A DNA stretch of 50,452 nt from Thalassoglobus sp. JC818 (GCF_040717535.1 NZ_JBFEFI010000016.1:1-50452), one strand, 5' to 3'. Shown: positions 9,149 through 18,390, counted from the stretch's first letter. Numbers and translations are program-made. The notes: generated from the sequence alone by a model not told the origin.

Positions 9149-9580
9149 ATGACTTGGGGTGCAAGCTTGATGCGACTGCCCGAAGGGATGACCATCTCAG
9201 AGATGGCACAGGAATTCGGAGATCATTGGCAAGTCCCGATCGTCGGCTCCATTTCTGATGTCAGTGAATCCTTGCAGTAACTGTTTCCTGATGGCAAGCA
9301 CGCGAAAAATGAATCCATCATCGAAATCGGAACGGCTTACGTTCGATTCACGTTTGGAAATCGAAAAGGTCTCGACGTCGTCGAATCGATTGGTGTCACC
9401 TCAAATGGTGAACCCGAATCCATTTCCGTGATCCGCACTGTTTGTGAAGAACTTGGTCTCAGAATGGTCGATCATCAAAACGGCGAAGTCGCCGACTTTC
9501 TTGAAGAACCGGAGCAGAGCATGGAAGACTACCGGGCTTTCCGCGACAGGGCACTTCGCAAAAACAACGAAGCGGAGTGA
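9149..9580 (+). pseudogene. Hypothetical protein gene broken by in-frame TAA
   Basis: ATG at 9149, with GAGGAAA upstream, starts MTWGASLMRLPEGMTISEMA and runs to SESLQ, where TAA (9278-9280) interrupts. The same frame then continues LFPDGKHAKNESIIEIGTAY, VRFTFGNRKGLDVVESIG and ends DYRAFRDRALRKNNEAE at 9580. The two halves together look like one small cytoplasmic protein. I recall relatives with a start such as MsWgxxLMRLPxGMtxxEMA and a continuous LFPxxxW segment at the break. A one-base change from CAA, GAA or AAA explains the stop. Neither half is likely to fold alone. Suppression or a sequencing error cannot be excluded. Confidence 0.65.
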
Positions 9581-9588
9581 GCACCTCA

Positions 9589-9789
9589 ATGAAGCTCGCA
9601 GCAATTCTCGTCTTCACTGCAGTCGGTGCCATGATGATGACCGAAGTGCTGCGATCGATCATCCACGCCAGACGCAAAAGTAAAGATGGCCTCGGAGGTA
9701 CGCAGGACATCGCAATGTGGGGTACCATAATCAGCATCGCTTTGTTGATTGCCGCTGCGGTATCGGTGATCATGAGTCTTCTTGATTGA
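9589..9789 (+). CDS. Small two-TM membrane protein
   Basis: 66 residues from ATG 9589; a GTG at 9577, overlapping the previous stop as GTGA, would add four residues. GGAG lies about 11 nt before the ATG. Two hydrophobic helices are visible: LAAILVFTAVGAMMMTEVL, and MWGTIISIALLIAAAVSVIM, joined by the basic loop RSIIHARRKSKDG. It is probably an inner-membrane protein with the loop in the cytoplasm. It directly follows the broken gene at 9149-9580 and precedes the ABC exporter. No family recognised. Confidence 0.6.
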   Translation: MKLAAILVFTAVGAMMMTEVLRSIIHARRKSKDGLGGTQDIAMWGTIISIALLIAAAVSVIMSLLD

Positions 9790-9836
9790 AGACCGATTCC
9801 CTTACCCAATACTGAGATGAGTATCTCAATTGCCAA

Positions 9837-10649
9837 ATGAGCCAAGTCGAAAGCTTTCAAGAGAGTGACGGTATGATCGAGTTGGCTGGACTGACGAAGA
9901 TTTACGACGGCAATGTCGTTGCTGTCGACCAGCTCTCGTTGTCTGTCGCTGCGGGTGAAGTCTATGGATTGCTAGGGCCGAATGGCGCGGGAAAGACGAC
10001 GACGTTGCGAATGATACTCGGCCTCCTTGCTCCGAGTAGCGGCGAAGCCTCAATTCAAGGTTGTCGCGTCTCTAGCGAACCTCTCCGAATGAAGCGTCAA
10101 ATCGGACTCGTGTCGGCCAGCGCTGGTCTGTATCAGTGGCTGACACCGCGCGAAACCCTGCATTATTTCGCAACCGCATATGGTTTGGATGCGGAATCGT
10201 CCACCGCACGAGTCACCGAACTCGCCGAAACAATGGATCTGACTGGGTTCCTCGATCGCCGCTGCCAAACATTGAGTACCGGTCAGACTCAGCGAGTCAA
10301 TCTCGCACGCGCCCTGATTCATGATCCGCCGGTTGTCTTGCTCGATGAACCGACGAGAGGACTGGATGTGGTCGGCGCCAAGGTGGTCTTCGACTACGTT
10401 CAACTCTTGCGATCGACCCGAAAGGCGATCATTCTCTGCACTCACAAACTGGAGGAAGCAGAAAGGTTCTGCGATCGATTTGGCCTCTTGCACCGAGGGA
10501 AGCTTCGGTATGAAGGGACGTTGTCAGAACTTCAAGCCGCAACCGGTCAGCAGAATCTCGTCGACATTTTTCTTGATCTACTGAACAACGATAGCAACGG
10601 AAATCCCCCTAAGTTGCCGGATGACCGTTCGGAGCTGGAGCATGCATGA
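9837..10649 (+). CDS. ABC transporter ATP-binding protein (NatA-like)
   Basis: 270 residues with a complete nucleotide-binding domain: Walker [10 protein letters not shown] near residue 50, Q-loop region SASAGLYQW, signature LSTGQTQRV, Walker [13 protein letters not shown] and H-loop CTHK. The layout and the C-terminal extension match the NatA/ABC-2 exporter group. It pairs with the next gene, whose start lies inside the end of this one (ATG at 10642, stop at 10649), so the two are coupled. The start may be ATG 9837 or the ATG at 9873 ([13 protein letters not shown]); the domain itself begins at the latter. It powers export by the fused permease. NatAB systems export sodium, but the substrate here is unknown. 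Confidence 0.92.
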   Translation: MSQVESFQESDGMIELAGLTKIYDGNVVAVDQLSLSVAAGEVYGLLGPNGAGKTTTLRMILGLLAPSSGEASIQGCRVSSEPLRMKRQIGLVSASAGLYQWLTPRETLHYFATAYGLDAESSTARVTELAETMDLTGFLDRRCQTLSTGQTQRVNLARALIHDPPVVLLDEPTRGLDVVGAKVVFDYVQLLRSTRKAIILCTHKLEEAERFCDRFGLLHRGKLRYEGTLSELQAATGQQNLVDIFLDLLNNDSNGNPPKLPDDRSELEHA

Positions 10650-12762
10650 ATCTCCATTCTGGTTTGCTGTTCGTCAGCAGCTAGAGTTCATACAGAAGGA
10701 ACTGAGAGAGACCCTGCGTGACCGTCGGACGATCATCACGCTCCTGGCAATGCCACTGCTGCTGTATCCTCTGTTGGGGCTCGGATTTCGCTTTCTCGCC
10801 ATCCAGCAATCAACTCGTGCGGAGCAGGTGTATCGCTTCGGCCTATCGACAGACACTGAAGCGCGCTGGCTGATGAAAGCCTTGAAGTCAGTGAAGGATC
10901 TCGATGACTCAGAAGGGGATGCTTCTGAACCAGAAATCGAAGTCCTTTTACCCAGTGATGACGAAACTTTTGATCTCAAGTCGGCCGTCATTCATTCGGT
11001 TGTTGACCTGGGAGTCAGCGTCGACTTTCTCGAATCTAGCGAGTCGAACTCAGCGATACCAACTCAAGCCAGTGTGACCGTCTATCAAAATCGAGGGTCA
11101 CCTTTAAGCCGTGATGCCGCAGATTATCTGGAGAAGAAACTCGCTGCAGCCAATATTGAGATGATTAAGAACTGGGCAAAGCAGAATCTGCAGCAGTTCA
11201 CGACTCCAATCACTCAATCTCTCGTCAAGCTCGAACCTCATGAGACAAGTTCCGGGATTCTTGGACTACTGCCTCTGGCCCTCTTGCTGATGACCGTAAC
11301 AGGTGGCGTTTACCCAGCGATCGACTTGACCGCAGGTGAACGGGAACGGAACACACTCGAAACACTCATGGCATTGCCGGTTCCGCGGTTCCGGTTGTTA
11401 CTCGCAAAGTACGTTGCTGTTGTCACTGTAACGCTCTTAACGGGACTCATGAACCTGACCGCAATGAGTGTCACCCTCTATGCGCTGCAACTTGATAAAA
11501 CTCTGCTCGGAGATAGTGGCCTGACACTCGTACTGCTCGGGACACTGTTTCTCGTTCTCTCTGCCTTTGCACTCTTCTATTCCGCAGTCTTATTGCTGCT
11601 GACCAGTTCTGCTAAGAGCTTTAAAGAGGCACAAGCCTATTTGATCCCATTGCTATTGTTATCCATCGCTCCGGGACTTGTGATTGCGATGCCGGGATGG
11701 AGGGTCTCAAATGCCACAGCAGCGATTCCGCTCGTGAACATGTTGCTCCTGGCCAAAGAAGTTCTCGAAGGGACTGCGCCCCTGCTGCCTGCTTTAGTCT
11801 CGATCATTTCAACTGTGCTCTACGCGATCGCAGCCCTGGCACTGGCAGCCCAGGTCTTCGGGAATGATGCAGTCGCTATTGGAAGTCGAGGCAACTGGCA
11901 AGACCTAGTTCAACGTCCGAAGTCAGCGAAGGCTACTCCGTCAGTTGCTGCAGCATTGATCACACTTGCTGGTCTATTCCCAGCCTACTTCGTTATTTCA
12001 GGCATCCTCTCACGCGTATCGGAGGTCGCACCGTCCGTTCGCCTGATCTATTCAGCAGCGTTAACGGCGCTCTTGTTTGTCGGACTTCCCAGCCTGATTC
12101 TTTGGCACCAGAAGATCTCGTTTCGAAGCGGGTTACAATTGAAAAAACCAAGTTGGATTTTCCTGGCTGCAGCCATGCTGCTGGGACTTTCAACTTGGCC
12201 CCTGGTTTTCGAACTCGTATTGCTGACTCAACGTCTGGGGATTCGTGGCATCGATCCGTCGCAGATCGAGAACGTCGAACAACTGCTCGCTGGCTGGGAA
12301 ACGGTGCCGACATGGCTCATCATATTAACGATGGGTGTCGTCCCCGGCATCTGCGAGGAGTGCTTCTTTCGGGGATATCTGTTCAGCGGGCTACGTCATC
12401 ACTTTCAAGCATTCGGGACGATTCTGATCACCGCTGTCGCATTCGGCTTGTTTCATGTTGTATTAGCAGGGGGCGCCGCACCTGAACGATTGCTGCCCAG
12501 CACACTGATGGGAATCTTACTTGGCTGGATGAGATGGCGAAGCGGAAGTCTGATTCCGTCGATCCTGCTGCACGTTGTTCACAACAGCACGCTGATGATC
12601 GTCGTGCAAGCGCGTGACTCTCTCTCTCAATGGAACATCGGACAGAGCACAACTCAGAGCCTGCCAAAGACCTGGTTGATTCTGTCCATCATCTGCTTCC
12701 TGATCGGCACAGCACTGGTTCAATTCTCACAAAGAAAACAACCTCTGGTTGAAGAGGGTTGA
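10642..12762 (+). CDS. ABC-2 permease fused to CPBP-family membrane protease
   Basis: 706 residues from ATG 10642, preceded by GGAGCTGGAG; an upstream in-frame ATG at 10621 is less likely. The N-terminal half is an ABC-2/NatB-type permease: one N-terminal helix ([20 protein letters not shown]), a large extracytoplasmic domain, then a bundle of helices that includes the family-typical [16 protein letters not shown]. The C-terminal third is a CPBP (CAAX-like) intramembrane protease with EECFFRG (about residue 572), FGLFH and HVVHNST, the glutamates, histidines and asparagine of the active site. A permease-protease fusion suggests that the substrate is processed during export. Its ATPase is the gene just upstream. 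Confidence 0.9.
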   Translation: MHESPFWFAVRQQLEFIQKELRETLRDRRTIITLLAMPLLLYPLLGLGFRFLAIQQSTRAEQVYRFGLSTDTEARWLMKALKSVKDLDDSEGDASEPEIEVLLPSDDETFDLKSAVIHSVVDLGVSVDFLESSESNSAIPTQASVTVYQNRGSPLSRDAADYLEKKLAAANIEMIKNWAKQNLQQFTTPITQSLVKLEPHETSSGILGLLPLALLLMTVTGGVYPAIDLTAGERERNTLETLMALPVPRFRLLLAKYVAVVTVTLLTGLMNLTAMSVTLYALQLDKTLLGDSGLTLVLLGTLFLVLSAFALFYSAVLLLLTSSAKSFKEAQAYLIPLLLLSIAPGLVIAMPGWRVSNATAAIPLVNMLLLAKEVLEGTAPLLPALVSIISTVLYAIAALALAAQVFGNDAVAIGSRGNWQDLVQRPKSAKATPSVAAALITLAGLFPAYFVISGILSRVSEVAPSVRLIYSAALTALLFVGLPSLILWHQKISFRSGLQLKKPSWIFLAAAMLLGLSTWPLVFELVLLTQRLGIRGIDPSQIENVEQLLAGWETVPTWLIILTMGVVPGICEECFFRGYLFSGLRHHFQAFGTILITAVAFGLFHVVLAGGAAPERLLPSTLMGILLGWMRWRSGSLIPSILLHVVHNSTLMIVVQARDSLSQWNIGQSTTQSLPKTWLILSIICFLIGTALVQFSQRKQPLVEEG

Positions 12763-12826
12763 GGGTCGGATCAAAATAATGCAGGAGAACTGAATTCGCA
12801 CGACAGACAAACGTGGCCAGCGAGCA

Positions 12827-13213
12827 ATGCTTCACAACAACGATAGAACCGCCGAAGCCCGAACAACTGCGATTCAGGCAACACAAACACAGTTCGTCTT
12901 GACCACACTCACATTGTTATTCTCGGGTTCCGCTTTAGGTGCCTTATCATCGTCGATTTCACTGGACTTGAACGCTGGTCATGTCCCACTCTCTCTTGCG
13001 CTCACAGCTGGAATCTCTACAGCCATCACGATCATCTGTTCATTTCTTCTCGTTGTCTCCGATCACCCACACAACAAATTGAAATCGGCGATGCTTTTCA
13101 TGCTGTCCTTCTTGCTTCTGAGCATTTTCGCTTCAGTTGGCTATGTGATTCTCCGACAGACAAATTGGCGGTTAAACACTTCGACGGATGACAACCGCAA
13201 CAACCAAAATTAG
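12827..13213 (+). CDS. Hypothetical membrane protein
   Basis: 128 residues with about three hydrophobic helices (FVLTTLTLLFSGSALGAL, LALTAGISTAITIICSFLLV, SAMLFMLSFLLLSIFASVGY) and a polar, Asn-rich C-terminus. It lies 64 nt after the exporter genes on the same strand and may be part of that transcription unit. No family was recognised and the ribosome site is weak. Confidence 0.5.
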   Translation: MLHNNDRTAEARTTAIQATQTQFVLTTLTLLFSGSALGALSSSISLDLNAGHVPLSLALTAGISTAITIICSFLLVVSDHPHNKLKSAMLFMLSFLLLSIFASVGYVILRQTNWRLNTSTDDNRNNQN

Positions 13214-13681
13214 TCATCGGCCGCACACCACCCGAAACTCAACTTGAGGTCCGATCGCATCCAATCCGGACATCCGATGCCATTTCATGACACATCTCGA
13301 AATGAGTTCGAGAGGCGTCCTTCTGAGACCGCTTTCTGACTGAATACTCAAGCGTGACCAGAAACGACGCATCGGACAGCTTTTGAAAACTCGAACGAGT
13401 TCCAACAAATCAAAGACCAACTCCGTGCAGTTTGTTGCGTGCTGCTCCTGCCGATCGACCACTTGTTTCCTAACATCGGCTCCCTTCGCACGAAGTCCGT
13501 ATTGAACGAAATCTTTAACAGTCGGCTCAAGCTTTAGACCACAATTTCACTGCATCGCAATCATAACGCTAAACGCCAAGAGCGCCCCTGACCAAAGAAA
13601 GTTCCGAGATCGCTCGTCGGTACATTCCGAAACTCATCGTCTTCAAATTGGTTTTAAACAATGCGAAGTCTTCTAAGTCGC
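13214..13681. other. Gap between convergent genes
   Basis: Minus-strand frames of 82 and 60 codons exist here. One starts at GTG and lacks a ribosome site; neither resembles a known family. I see no terminator with a clear U-tract and no repeat. Treated as non-coding or degraded. Confidence 0.4.
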
Positions 13682-14575
13682 TCAACTTTGATGATACTCC
13701 CAATTGATTGGTTCGCGAAATCGCTTCCATTCAACTGGAATGCCCTCTAGACCTACACTTAATGCGATAATTCCTCCAACGATGGCACAGGTGGTGTCAA
13801 TATCGCCTCCAACTCTTGCCGTCGTCCACAACGCTTCCTGAAAGTCATTCATATTGGCTGCCGCCATCCAAAGACAGAACGGCACAGTATCCTGTGCGCT
13901 GATGTCATATCCGCATCCCACTTGTGAGGCGATCGTATAAGCCCATGTATCGAGCGGGTAAGTCGCCACCCACTCCAATCTTCGACGGACTTCACTTTCG
14001 TCGAGATGGGATATCACCCAAGGAATCATTTCGGATGAGCGTTCACTCTTGTTCTGACTCGCCCATCCCGCAGCGAGTGCGACCGCGATTGCTCCAACTT
14101 GTCCTTCTGGATGAGCATGAGTCACCTCCGCCGAAAGTGCCGCTTCTTGAATCGTTCTTTCGGGATCATCAGCGTACCAGGCACCAAGAGGAGCGACTCG
14201 CATTGCCGCCCCATTTCCGAACGATCCACTCCCTCCAAACATTTCTTGGCTTAAGCTCCGCCAGTGGCCCCCCTCATCGATGTCCTCGAAAAGCTGACGT
14301 GCTCCCGCTCCATAACCGCGAGAGGGCTGCGCTCGAAAACGTGAAACAAGCTGTTCTACGAAGTAGTCTTGATCCACCGAATTCTCCGCCCGAAGAGTCT
14401 CAGTCAAAGCAATCGCCATTTCGGTATCATCAGTATAATTCCATGGTGGCGAAGGCGGACTATTTCGCTTTGCTTCTGCAGCGACATGAGGAAGAGAAAA
14501 CTGCTGACCGTAAGCATCACCAATAGAAAGCCCCTCCAAAGATAAACACGCTCGCTGCAGACGATCAGAGGACAT
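13682..14575 (-). CDS. ADP-ribosylglycohydrolase family protein
   Basis: 297 residues, the usual size of DraG-type hydrolases. Visible motifs: LEGLSIGDAYG at the N-terminus, NYTDDTEMA (metal-binding Thr-Asp-Asp), FGNGAAMRVAPLG, THAHPEGQVGA and the C-terminal VGGDIDTTCAIVGG (second metal-binding Asp-x-Asp). These form the bi-metal site that removes ADP-ribose from arginine or from other acceptors. The enzyme is cytoplasmic and has no signal peptide. Its neighbours give no hint of the acceptor, and no ADP-ribosyltransferase was seen in the window. The start ATG lies directly before MSSDRLQRACLSLEGL. Confidence 0.93.
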   Translation of the reverse strand: MSSDRLQRACLSLEGLSIGDAYGQQFSLPHVAAEAKRNSPPSPPWNYTDDTEMAIALTETLRAENSVDQDYFVEQLVSRFRAQPSRGYGAGARQLFEDIDEGGHWRSLSQEMFGGSGSFGNGAAMRVAPLGAWYADDPERTIQEAALSAEVTHAHPEGQVGAIAVALAAGWASQNKSERSSEMIPWVISHLDESEVRRRLEWVATYPLDTWAYTIASQVGCGYDISAQDTVPFCLWMAAANMNDFQEALWTTARVGGDIDTTCAIVGGIIALSVGLEGIPVEWKRFREPINWEYHQS

Positions 14576-14620
14576 GGAACTTCCTCGTTGGTAGAAATGC
14601 TCGGAAACTCAATGTAAAAG

Positions 14621-14654
14621 AGGCCCGTTCAGTGTTTTCGACATGAACGGGCCT
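14621..14654 (-). terminator. Hairpin terminator after the SEC-C gene
   Basis: AGGCCCGTTCA (14621-14631) pairs perfectly with TGAACGGGCCT (14644-14654). On the minus strand the stem is followed by CTTTTA. It lies downstream of the minus-strand SEC-C gene. Confidence 0.7.
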
Positions 14655-14742
14655 TAACAGATTCTAATTTGTTGCCTTCGAGCGGAGCAATCTGAATCGA
14701 GAACTCTTCAGTCCCTAAGAGTAATGATTTCGGTTCACACCA

Positions 14743-14910
14743 TCAAAAGCAACCTTTCTTGAGACAGCACTTTCGGAAGCGTTTTCCAGAACCACACGGG
14801 CAGAGATCATTCCTTCCGAGTTTTTCTTCCAGCAATTTGCCGCCGTGGACAACCCGGACTCCACGCTTGACTTGTGTTTCAGACGGAAATCCTCGACGAC
14901 GCTTACTCAT
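14743..14910 (-). CDS. SEC-C motif protein
   Basis: 55 residues from ATG 14910 ([20 protein letters not shown]). The C-terminus is a full SEC-C zinc-binding motif, [18 protein letters not shown], as found at the end of SecA and in many stand-alone small proteins; it binds one zinc ion through the CxC and CC cysteines. The rest is basic, which fits contact with nucleic acid or ribosomes (inference). The start overlaps the end of a 19-codon open frame as ATGAGTAA, so translation is probably coupled to it. An upstream in-frame start at 14955 would overlap that frame completely and has no better ribosome site. Confidence 0.85.
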   Translation of the reverse strand: MSKRRRGFPSETQVKRGVRVVHGGKLLEEKLGRNDLCPCGSGKRFRKCCLKKGCF

Positions 14911-14962
14911 CGTCTCGAAAAAATGGATGATCGTCGAATTGTTCATAGTTTGCATGTGACAT
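14903..14962 (-). CDS. 19-residue leader ORF before the SEC-C gene
   Basis: ATG at 14962 is preceded by a strong GAGGAGGT site and encodes [19 protein letters not shown]. Its stop overlaps the start of the SEC-C gene (ATGAGTAA, 8 nt shared). The SEC-C start has no ribosome site of its own as good as this one. The peptide is acidic and aromatic-rich, with no known family. It may be a real micro-protein or a coupling leader. Confidence 0.5.
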   Translation of the reverse strand: MSHANYEQFDDHPFFRDDE

Positions 14963-15121
14963 GATGCACCTCCTCATCTGTTGATCTTGACGTTCATTCA
15001 GCAGACACTCGTCACGCGAAATGGTTCGCACGCCGAACGCCGAGTTGCAGATTAAGAAGAGATCTGGAAATTCCTGGGCCTTGGGCATTGAAACCATCCC
15101 TCAACCTACAGCAGCCACTTC

Positions 15122-15496
15122 TCACGCCAATGCTGGTGTTGGTACATCTTCCGGTTTATGCAAACTGACGACAGTAAGCACTGCGGCGGCGTTGAGCCAG
15201 TAGAACGCTGCGTCCACCCCAGTAAATCCGAGAAGAAGCGGAGCGAACAAGAATGTAACTCCGACGAGAGCGTCGACGACCAGATGAAACGAGTACGGCA
15301 GGATACGAAACAGACTGGTCTTGTGATCGGTCAGAATCGTGAGGAGTAGAGCAGCGACTCCAGTCCCGACCGAGAGCCACACAGCCAGTGGATTCGATTC
15401 TCCCAGTCCCAGTAGAAAAGGCATTCCGATCAGCGCCGCAGCAACAGGATAGTCTAGGTAAGCATGCATTGTCTTAGTAATAAATCGTGGATCCAT
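15122..15496 (-). CDS. SPW-repeat-like integral membrane protein
   Basis: 124 residues with four predicted helices: YPVAAALIGMPFLLGLG, NPLAVWLSVGTGVAALLLTI, LPYSFHLVVDALVGVTFLFA and DAAFYWLNAAAVLTVVSL. The helix pairs with HAYLDYP and the later FHLVVD resemble the SPW-repeat family of small membrane proteins. AGGTG lies before the ATG. It is the third gene in a row after the P460 and YHS genes (53 nt gap), so it probably belongs to the same sigma-54-driven operon. Its function is unknown. Confidence 0.75.
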   Translation of the reverse strand: MDPRFITKTMHAYLDYPVAAALIGMPFLLGLGESNPLAVWLSVGTGVAALLLTILTDHKTSLFRILPYSFHLVVDALVGVTFLFAPLLLGFTGVDAAFYWLNAAAVLTVVSLHKPEDVPTPALA

Positions 15497-15549
15497 TTTG
15501 ATTCACCTGTGTAATTGATTGATGAGTTCCGTTGGAGATTGAGTGTGTG

Positions 15550-15930
15550 CTAGACGATTGAACGAGATTCCCAATATTGTTTGGCATTGGCGAGGCATGT
15601 GGCTTCGTCTTCCTTGTTCCAGAGCTCAAGAGCGTCCGTGTCGTCGTTCTTCAGGAACAGATGGAGTTTGCCATCGATGATTTTGAAGTGCGTCGGATCA
15701 GCTTCGAATTCCTTCTCGATGGACATCCCAAAAGCACACAACCCGTCAAAGGCCGGGATGTACTTCTCTGGATCCTTGTCAAACTCCTGCTTCGCTTCTT
15801 CATTGACTAAGTAGTAGACCTTTTCCAGGTAAGTCGAGGAGTATTCAGGATTGCCGGGCATCGGTTCGTTTAGGGCGAAGTAGGCAACCGGACAGTGCCC
15901 GCTCAGTTCAGGAACTTCAGACGTATTCAT
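15550..15930 (-). CDS. YHS-domain-like protein
   Basis: 126 residues with AAGGATC before the ATG. The core GHCPVAYFALNEPMPGNPEY and VYYLVNEEAKQEFDKDPEKY, then IPAFDGLCAFGMS, follow the YHS pattern (Cys-Pro-Val at the start and a Phe/Asp-x-Pro-x-x-Tyr segment), a short domain often found with metal or redox proteins. A second half (FKIIDGKLHLFLKN..) looks like a YHS-related repeat. No signal peptide is present. It lies 44 nt after the cytochrome P460 gene on the same strand. A role in metal or redox handling with P460 is inference from the neighbourhood. Confidence 0.75.
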   Translation of the reverse strand: MNTSEVPELSGHCPVAYFALNEPMPGNPEYSSTYLEKVYYLVNEEAKQEFDKDPEKYIPAFDGLCAFGMSIEKEFEADPTHFKIIDGKLHLFLKNDDTDALELWNKEDEATCLANAKQYWESRSIV

Positions 15931-15974
15931 AGTTGATCCTTACAAGCTAATATGTTGTACATTTCGTTAAAGAC

Positions 15975-16592
15975 TTACTTGGCGAGATCGGCTTTAGCGG
16001 CTCGGAGCACGGGATATGTGTCTGTGAATACGTAGTCCTCGTTGGCACCAGAGTGGCAAGAGTTGCATGATTCGGTTTTCATGCGGGCACCGGTCGGCTC
16101 GTAGTTTGGTGCTTCACCAAATCGGAAGAACGCCCAACCTCCCGGCTCATCCTCAAATCGTTTTCGGTCTTTCACCATCGCTTCGAGACTGATGAACTCC
16201 CCCTGAAAATATCCATTGCCACTATCCATCGATTTGCCCCCGACTGAGACAAGTTCTTTCAGGATCACCGTCCCATCTGAAAACATGCCAGACTTCTTAT
16301 ACGAGGCATAGCTGACGGGATCGATGTAGACATTGTGGAACTCTGGAAACGCAGCCATTCCATCGTTCATATCGTTCGGAGTGACAGGGGCTCCCATAAA
16401 AATCCATTCGCGATGATCACTTGGACGGATCAATTCCCCCTCGGCGTTGTATGCGGCAGCGTATCGTGTTGCTGCAGATTGTGGATCGGCTGCCTCCGCT
16501 TGGGTGGCGACTGTCGTTGCTGAGCCGCAACCGAGCGAGAACAAGGGCAGCGTGCAAATTACAACACGTGCTGCGAAATAGATTTTCTTCAT
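15975..16592 (-). CDS. Cytochrome P460-type lipoprotein
   Basis: 205 residues from ATG 16592, chosen for GGAGG 8 nt upstream and because it begins a lipoprotein signal (MKKIYFAARVVICTLPLFSL followed by GCGSA). A longer frame to 16664 would bury the signal and run into the promoter. The body has the P460 features HREWIFMGAPVTPNDMNDG, GTVILKELVSVGGK and GGWAFFRFGEAP, and a c-type heme site CNSCH near the C-terminus. P460 cytochromes oxidise hydroxylamine and related nitrogen species, and this one would act in the periplasm. It is the first gene of the P460-YHS-SPW unit and faces a GAF/sigma-54 activator across a -24/-12 promoter. Confidence 0.92.
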   Translation of the reverse strand: MKKIYFAARVVICTLPLFSLGCGSATTVATQAEAADPQSAATRYAAAYNAEGELIRPSDHREWIFMGAPVTPNDMNDGMAAFPEFHNVYIDPVSYASYKKSGMFSDGTVILKELVSVGGKSMDSGNGYFQGEFISLEAMVKDRKRFEDEPGGWAFFRFGEAPNYEPTGARMKTESCNSCHSGANEDYVFTDTYPVLRAAKADLAK

Positions 16593-16645
16593 CTCCGAGA
16601 CCTCCATAGAACAACGTTTTTTGAACTGCTCCGCCACGGAACAGT

Positions 16646-16660
16646 TGGCATGAAGGTCGC
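16646..16660 (+). promoter_or_regulatory. Weak sigma-54-like promoter toward the activator gene
   Basis: TGGCATGAAGGTCGC has the GG-N10-GC spacing of sigma-54 promoters, but TCGC replaces the usual TTGC. It points to the activator gene at 16828 and lies back-to-back with the stronger minus-strand promoter. Its start site would be about 150 nt before the gene. Chance is possible. Confidence 0.3.
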
Positions 16661-16663
16661 TCA

Positions 16664-16679
16664 TGCAACGAAAGTGCCA
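16664..16679 (-). promoter_or_regulatory. Sigma-54 (-24/-12) promoter of the P460 operon
   Basis: On the minus strand the sequence is TGGCACTTTCGTTGCA, a full match to TGGCAC-N5-TTGC(A). The GG at -24 and GC at -12 are separated by exactly 10 nt. Transcription would start near 16653, about 60 nt before the P460 start codon. The divergent gene encodes a sigma-54 activator, which makes a chance match unlikely. Confidence 0.8.
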
Positions 16680-16691
16680 GAGAACTCTGGC
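16676..16691. repeat. Perfect inverted repeat next to the sigma-54 promoter
   Basis: GCCAGAG-AA-CTCTGGC is a perfect 7-bp inverted repeat with a 2-nt centre. It overlaps the -24 end of the minus-strand promoter. It could be a binding site for the activator or for a second regulator, though activators usually bind about 100 nt further upstream. Confidence 0.55.
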
Positions 16692-16827
16692 GACACAATA
16701 AATTCACGCAAGTCATTACTCCAAAGATGGATACGAAACGCAGCCAGGAACTCGAGACTTCACACGCAATACGACATTTCACACAACGCCACGAAATATC
16801 GTAAGATCAGACAGAGGAGAACCTGCA

Positions 16828-18390
16828 ATGAACAAGCTCACGACCACTGAACTTTCGGATGCGTCCATTGATACGGATGCAACGCTGCGGTCGATCATGG
16901 AAGGCACAGCCGGGGCCAGAGGAGACCACTTCTTCCGGTCGCTGGTTCAATACCTCGCCATTTCACTGAAGGTCAAATCTTCTTTCGTCGCCGAGTTCAG
17001 CGCGGATCGATCCCACGTCCAAACTCTCGCCGTTTGGGTGGGTGACAAACATGTCTCCAATTTCGATTTCGACATCGAAGGAACGCCCTGCAAACATGTC
17101 CTCTCCGGAGGCATCCAGCACTTCGCCGATGACGTCCAGAAGCTGTTCCCGACGAACGACCACCTTAGAGAACTGAACGCACACAGCTACCTTGCAATTC
17201 CACTGACAGATGACTCAGGTGAAGTCGTCGGACACCTGGCGGTTATCGACAACAAACCGCTCGATGCCGATGAACGAGAGCTCTCGATCTTTCATATCTT
17301 CGCCGCGAGAGCGACTGCCGAATTGGTCCGACGTCAAGCTGAACGCGAACTCGGTGACAGCCGTCAGCGAGAGCAACGATTGCGTGCCGAGCGCCAACGG
17401 ATTGAAGCAGAGGTCGCTTACCTTCGCGAAGAGTTGCGGTCACGTTCCGACTTCTCAGAAATCGTTGGTGAGAGCGATGGTATTTGGAAAGTGCTGCGCA
17501 ACATCGACATGGTAGCCCCAACCGACAGCACGGTCTTAATCCTGGGAGAAACAGGAACTGGTAAGGAACTCGTTGCCCGAGCGATTCACAAGAACAGTAA
17601 ACGAAGCAACGGCTCATTCGTGCGGGTCAATTGCGCAGCCCTTCCGGAATCACTTCTGGAGAGTGAGCTATTCGGCCACGAACACGGAGCCTTCACCGGA
17701 GCGACTCAGCAAAGAGCCGGACGGTTCGAACTGGCAGATGGAGGAACAATTTTCCTGGACGAAATCGGCGAGATGCCACTGCCTGCACAGTCGCGACTGC
17801 TCAGAGTCTTGCAAGAACACGAGCTCGAACGAGTTGGTAGCAGCCAGACCATTCGTATCGACACCCGAGTGCTCGCTGCCACCAATCGCAACTTGCTCGA
17901 CATGGTCGATGAAGGAACGTTTCGAGAGGACCTTTACTACCGGCTCAACGTCTTTCCGATTCAAGTCCCGCCACTCAGAGAACGAACGGAAGACATTCCA
18001 ACTCTGGTTCGTTTCTTCCTCAAAAAGCACGCCGAACGTCTCGGGAAACGAATCGAGAAAGTCCCGAAATCGGTCCTTCAAGACTTGCAAGCTTACACGT
18101 GGACAGGAAACGTTCGGGAACTTGAGAATGTTATCGAGCGGGCGATGATCCTCACGTCCGGAGACACATTATTACTCCCCACAGGCGTCCTGCCGACCCG
18201 GAAGTCTAGATCTCCTCGCAATTCCATTCTTCGCCCCATGTCTGAAGTCGAAGAAGAACACATTCGCTCGGTATTAGAGCACACAAATGGTGTAATCGCT
18301 GGCCCTCAAGGAGCAGCGAAAATTCTTGACATCAATCCAAATACTTTAAGAAGCCGCATGGACAAACTCGGCATCAAAACAAGACGTTAG
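16828..18390 (+). CDS. GAF-domain sigma-54-dependent transcriptional activator
   Basis: 520 residues in three parts. Residues about 20-175 form a GAF sensor of the FhlA type ([48 protein letters not shown]). Then comes a coiled linker (about 180-215). Residues about 220-445 form the AAA+ domain with Walker A GETGTGKE (about 240), the sigma-54 contact loop GAFTGA (about 287), Walker [10 protein letters not shown] and an arginine finger region. The C-terminus (about 480-516) is a Fis-type HTH ([20 protein letters not shown]). AGAGGAG lies before the ATG. It acts by melting sigma-54 promoters, and the -24/-12 site of the divergent P460 operon is its obvious target. The GAF ligand is unknown; in the related NorR it is nitric oxide. 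Confidence 0.95.
   Translation: MNKLTTTELSDASIDTDATLRSIMEGTAGARGDHFFRSLVQYLAISLKVKSSFVAEFSADRSHVQTLAVWVGDKHVSNFDFDIEGTPCKHVLSGGIQHFADDVQKLFPTNDHLRELNAHSYLAIPLTDDSGEVVGHLAVIDNKPLDADERELSIFHIFAARATAELVRRQAERELGDSRQREQRLRAERQRIEAEVAYLREELRSRSDFSEIVGESDGIWKVLRNIDMVAPTDSTVLILGETGTGKELVARAIHKNSKRSNGSFVRVNCAALPESLLESELFGHEHGAFTGATQQRAGRFELADGGTIFLDEIGEMPLPAQSRLLRVLQEHELERVGSSQTIRIDTRVLAATNRNLLDMVDEGTFREDLYYRLNVFPIQVPPLRERTEDIPTLVRFFLKKHAERLGKRIEKVPKSVLQDLQAYTWTGNVRELENVIERAMILTSGDTLLLPTGVLPTRKSRSPRNSILRPMSEVEEEHIRSVLEHTNGVIAGPQGAAKILDINPNTLRSRMDKLGIKTRR

Noticed and set aside
12102-12485. 127-codon frame inside the permease-protease gene
   Set aside because: It is an alternative frame of a gene with clear motifs.
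13214-13462. 82-codon minus-strand gene
   Set aside because: GTG start without ribosome site, unrecognised sequence and no supporting context.
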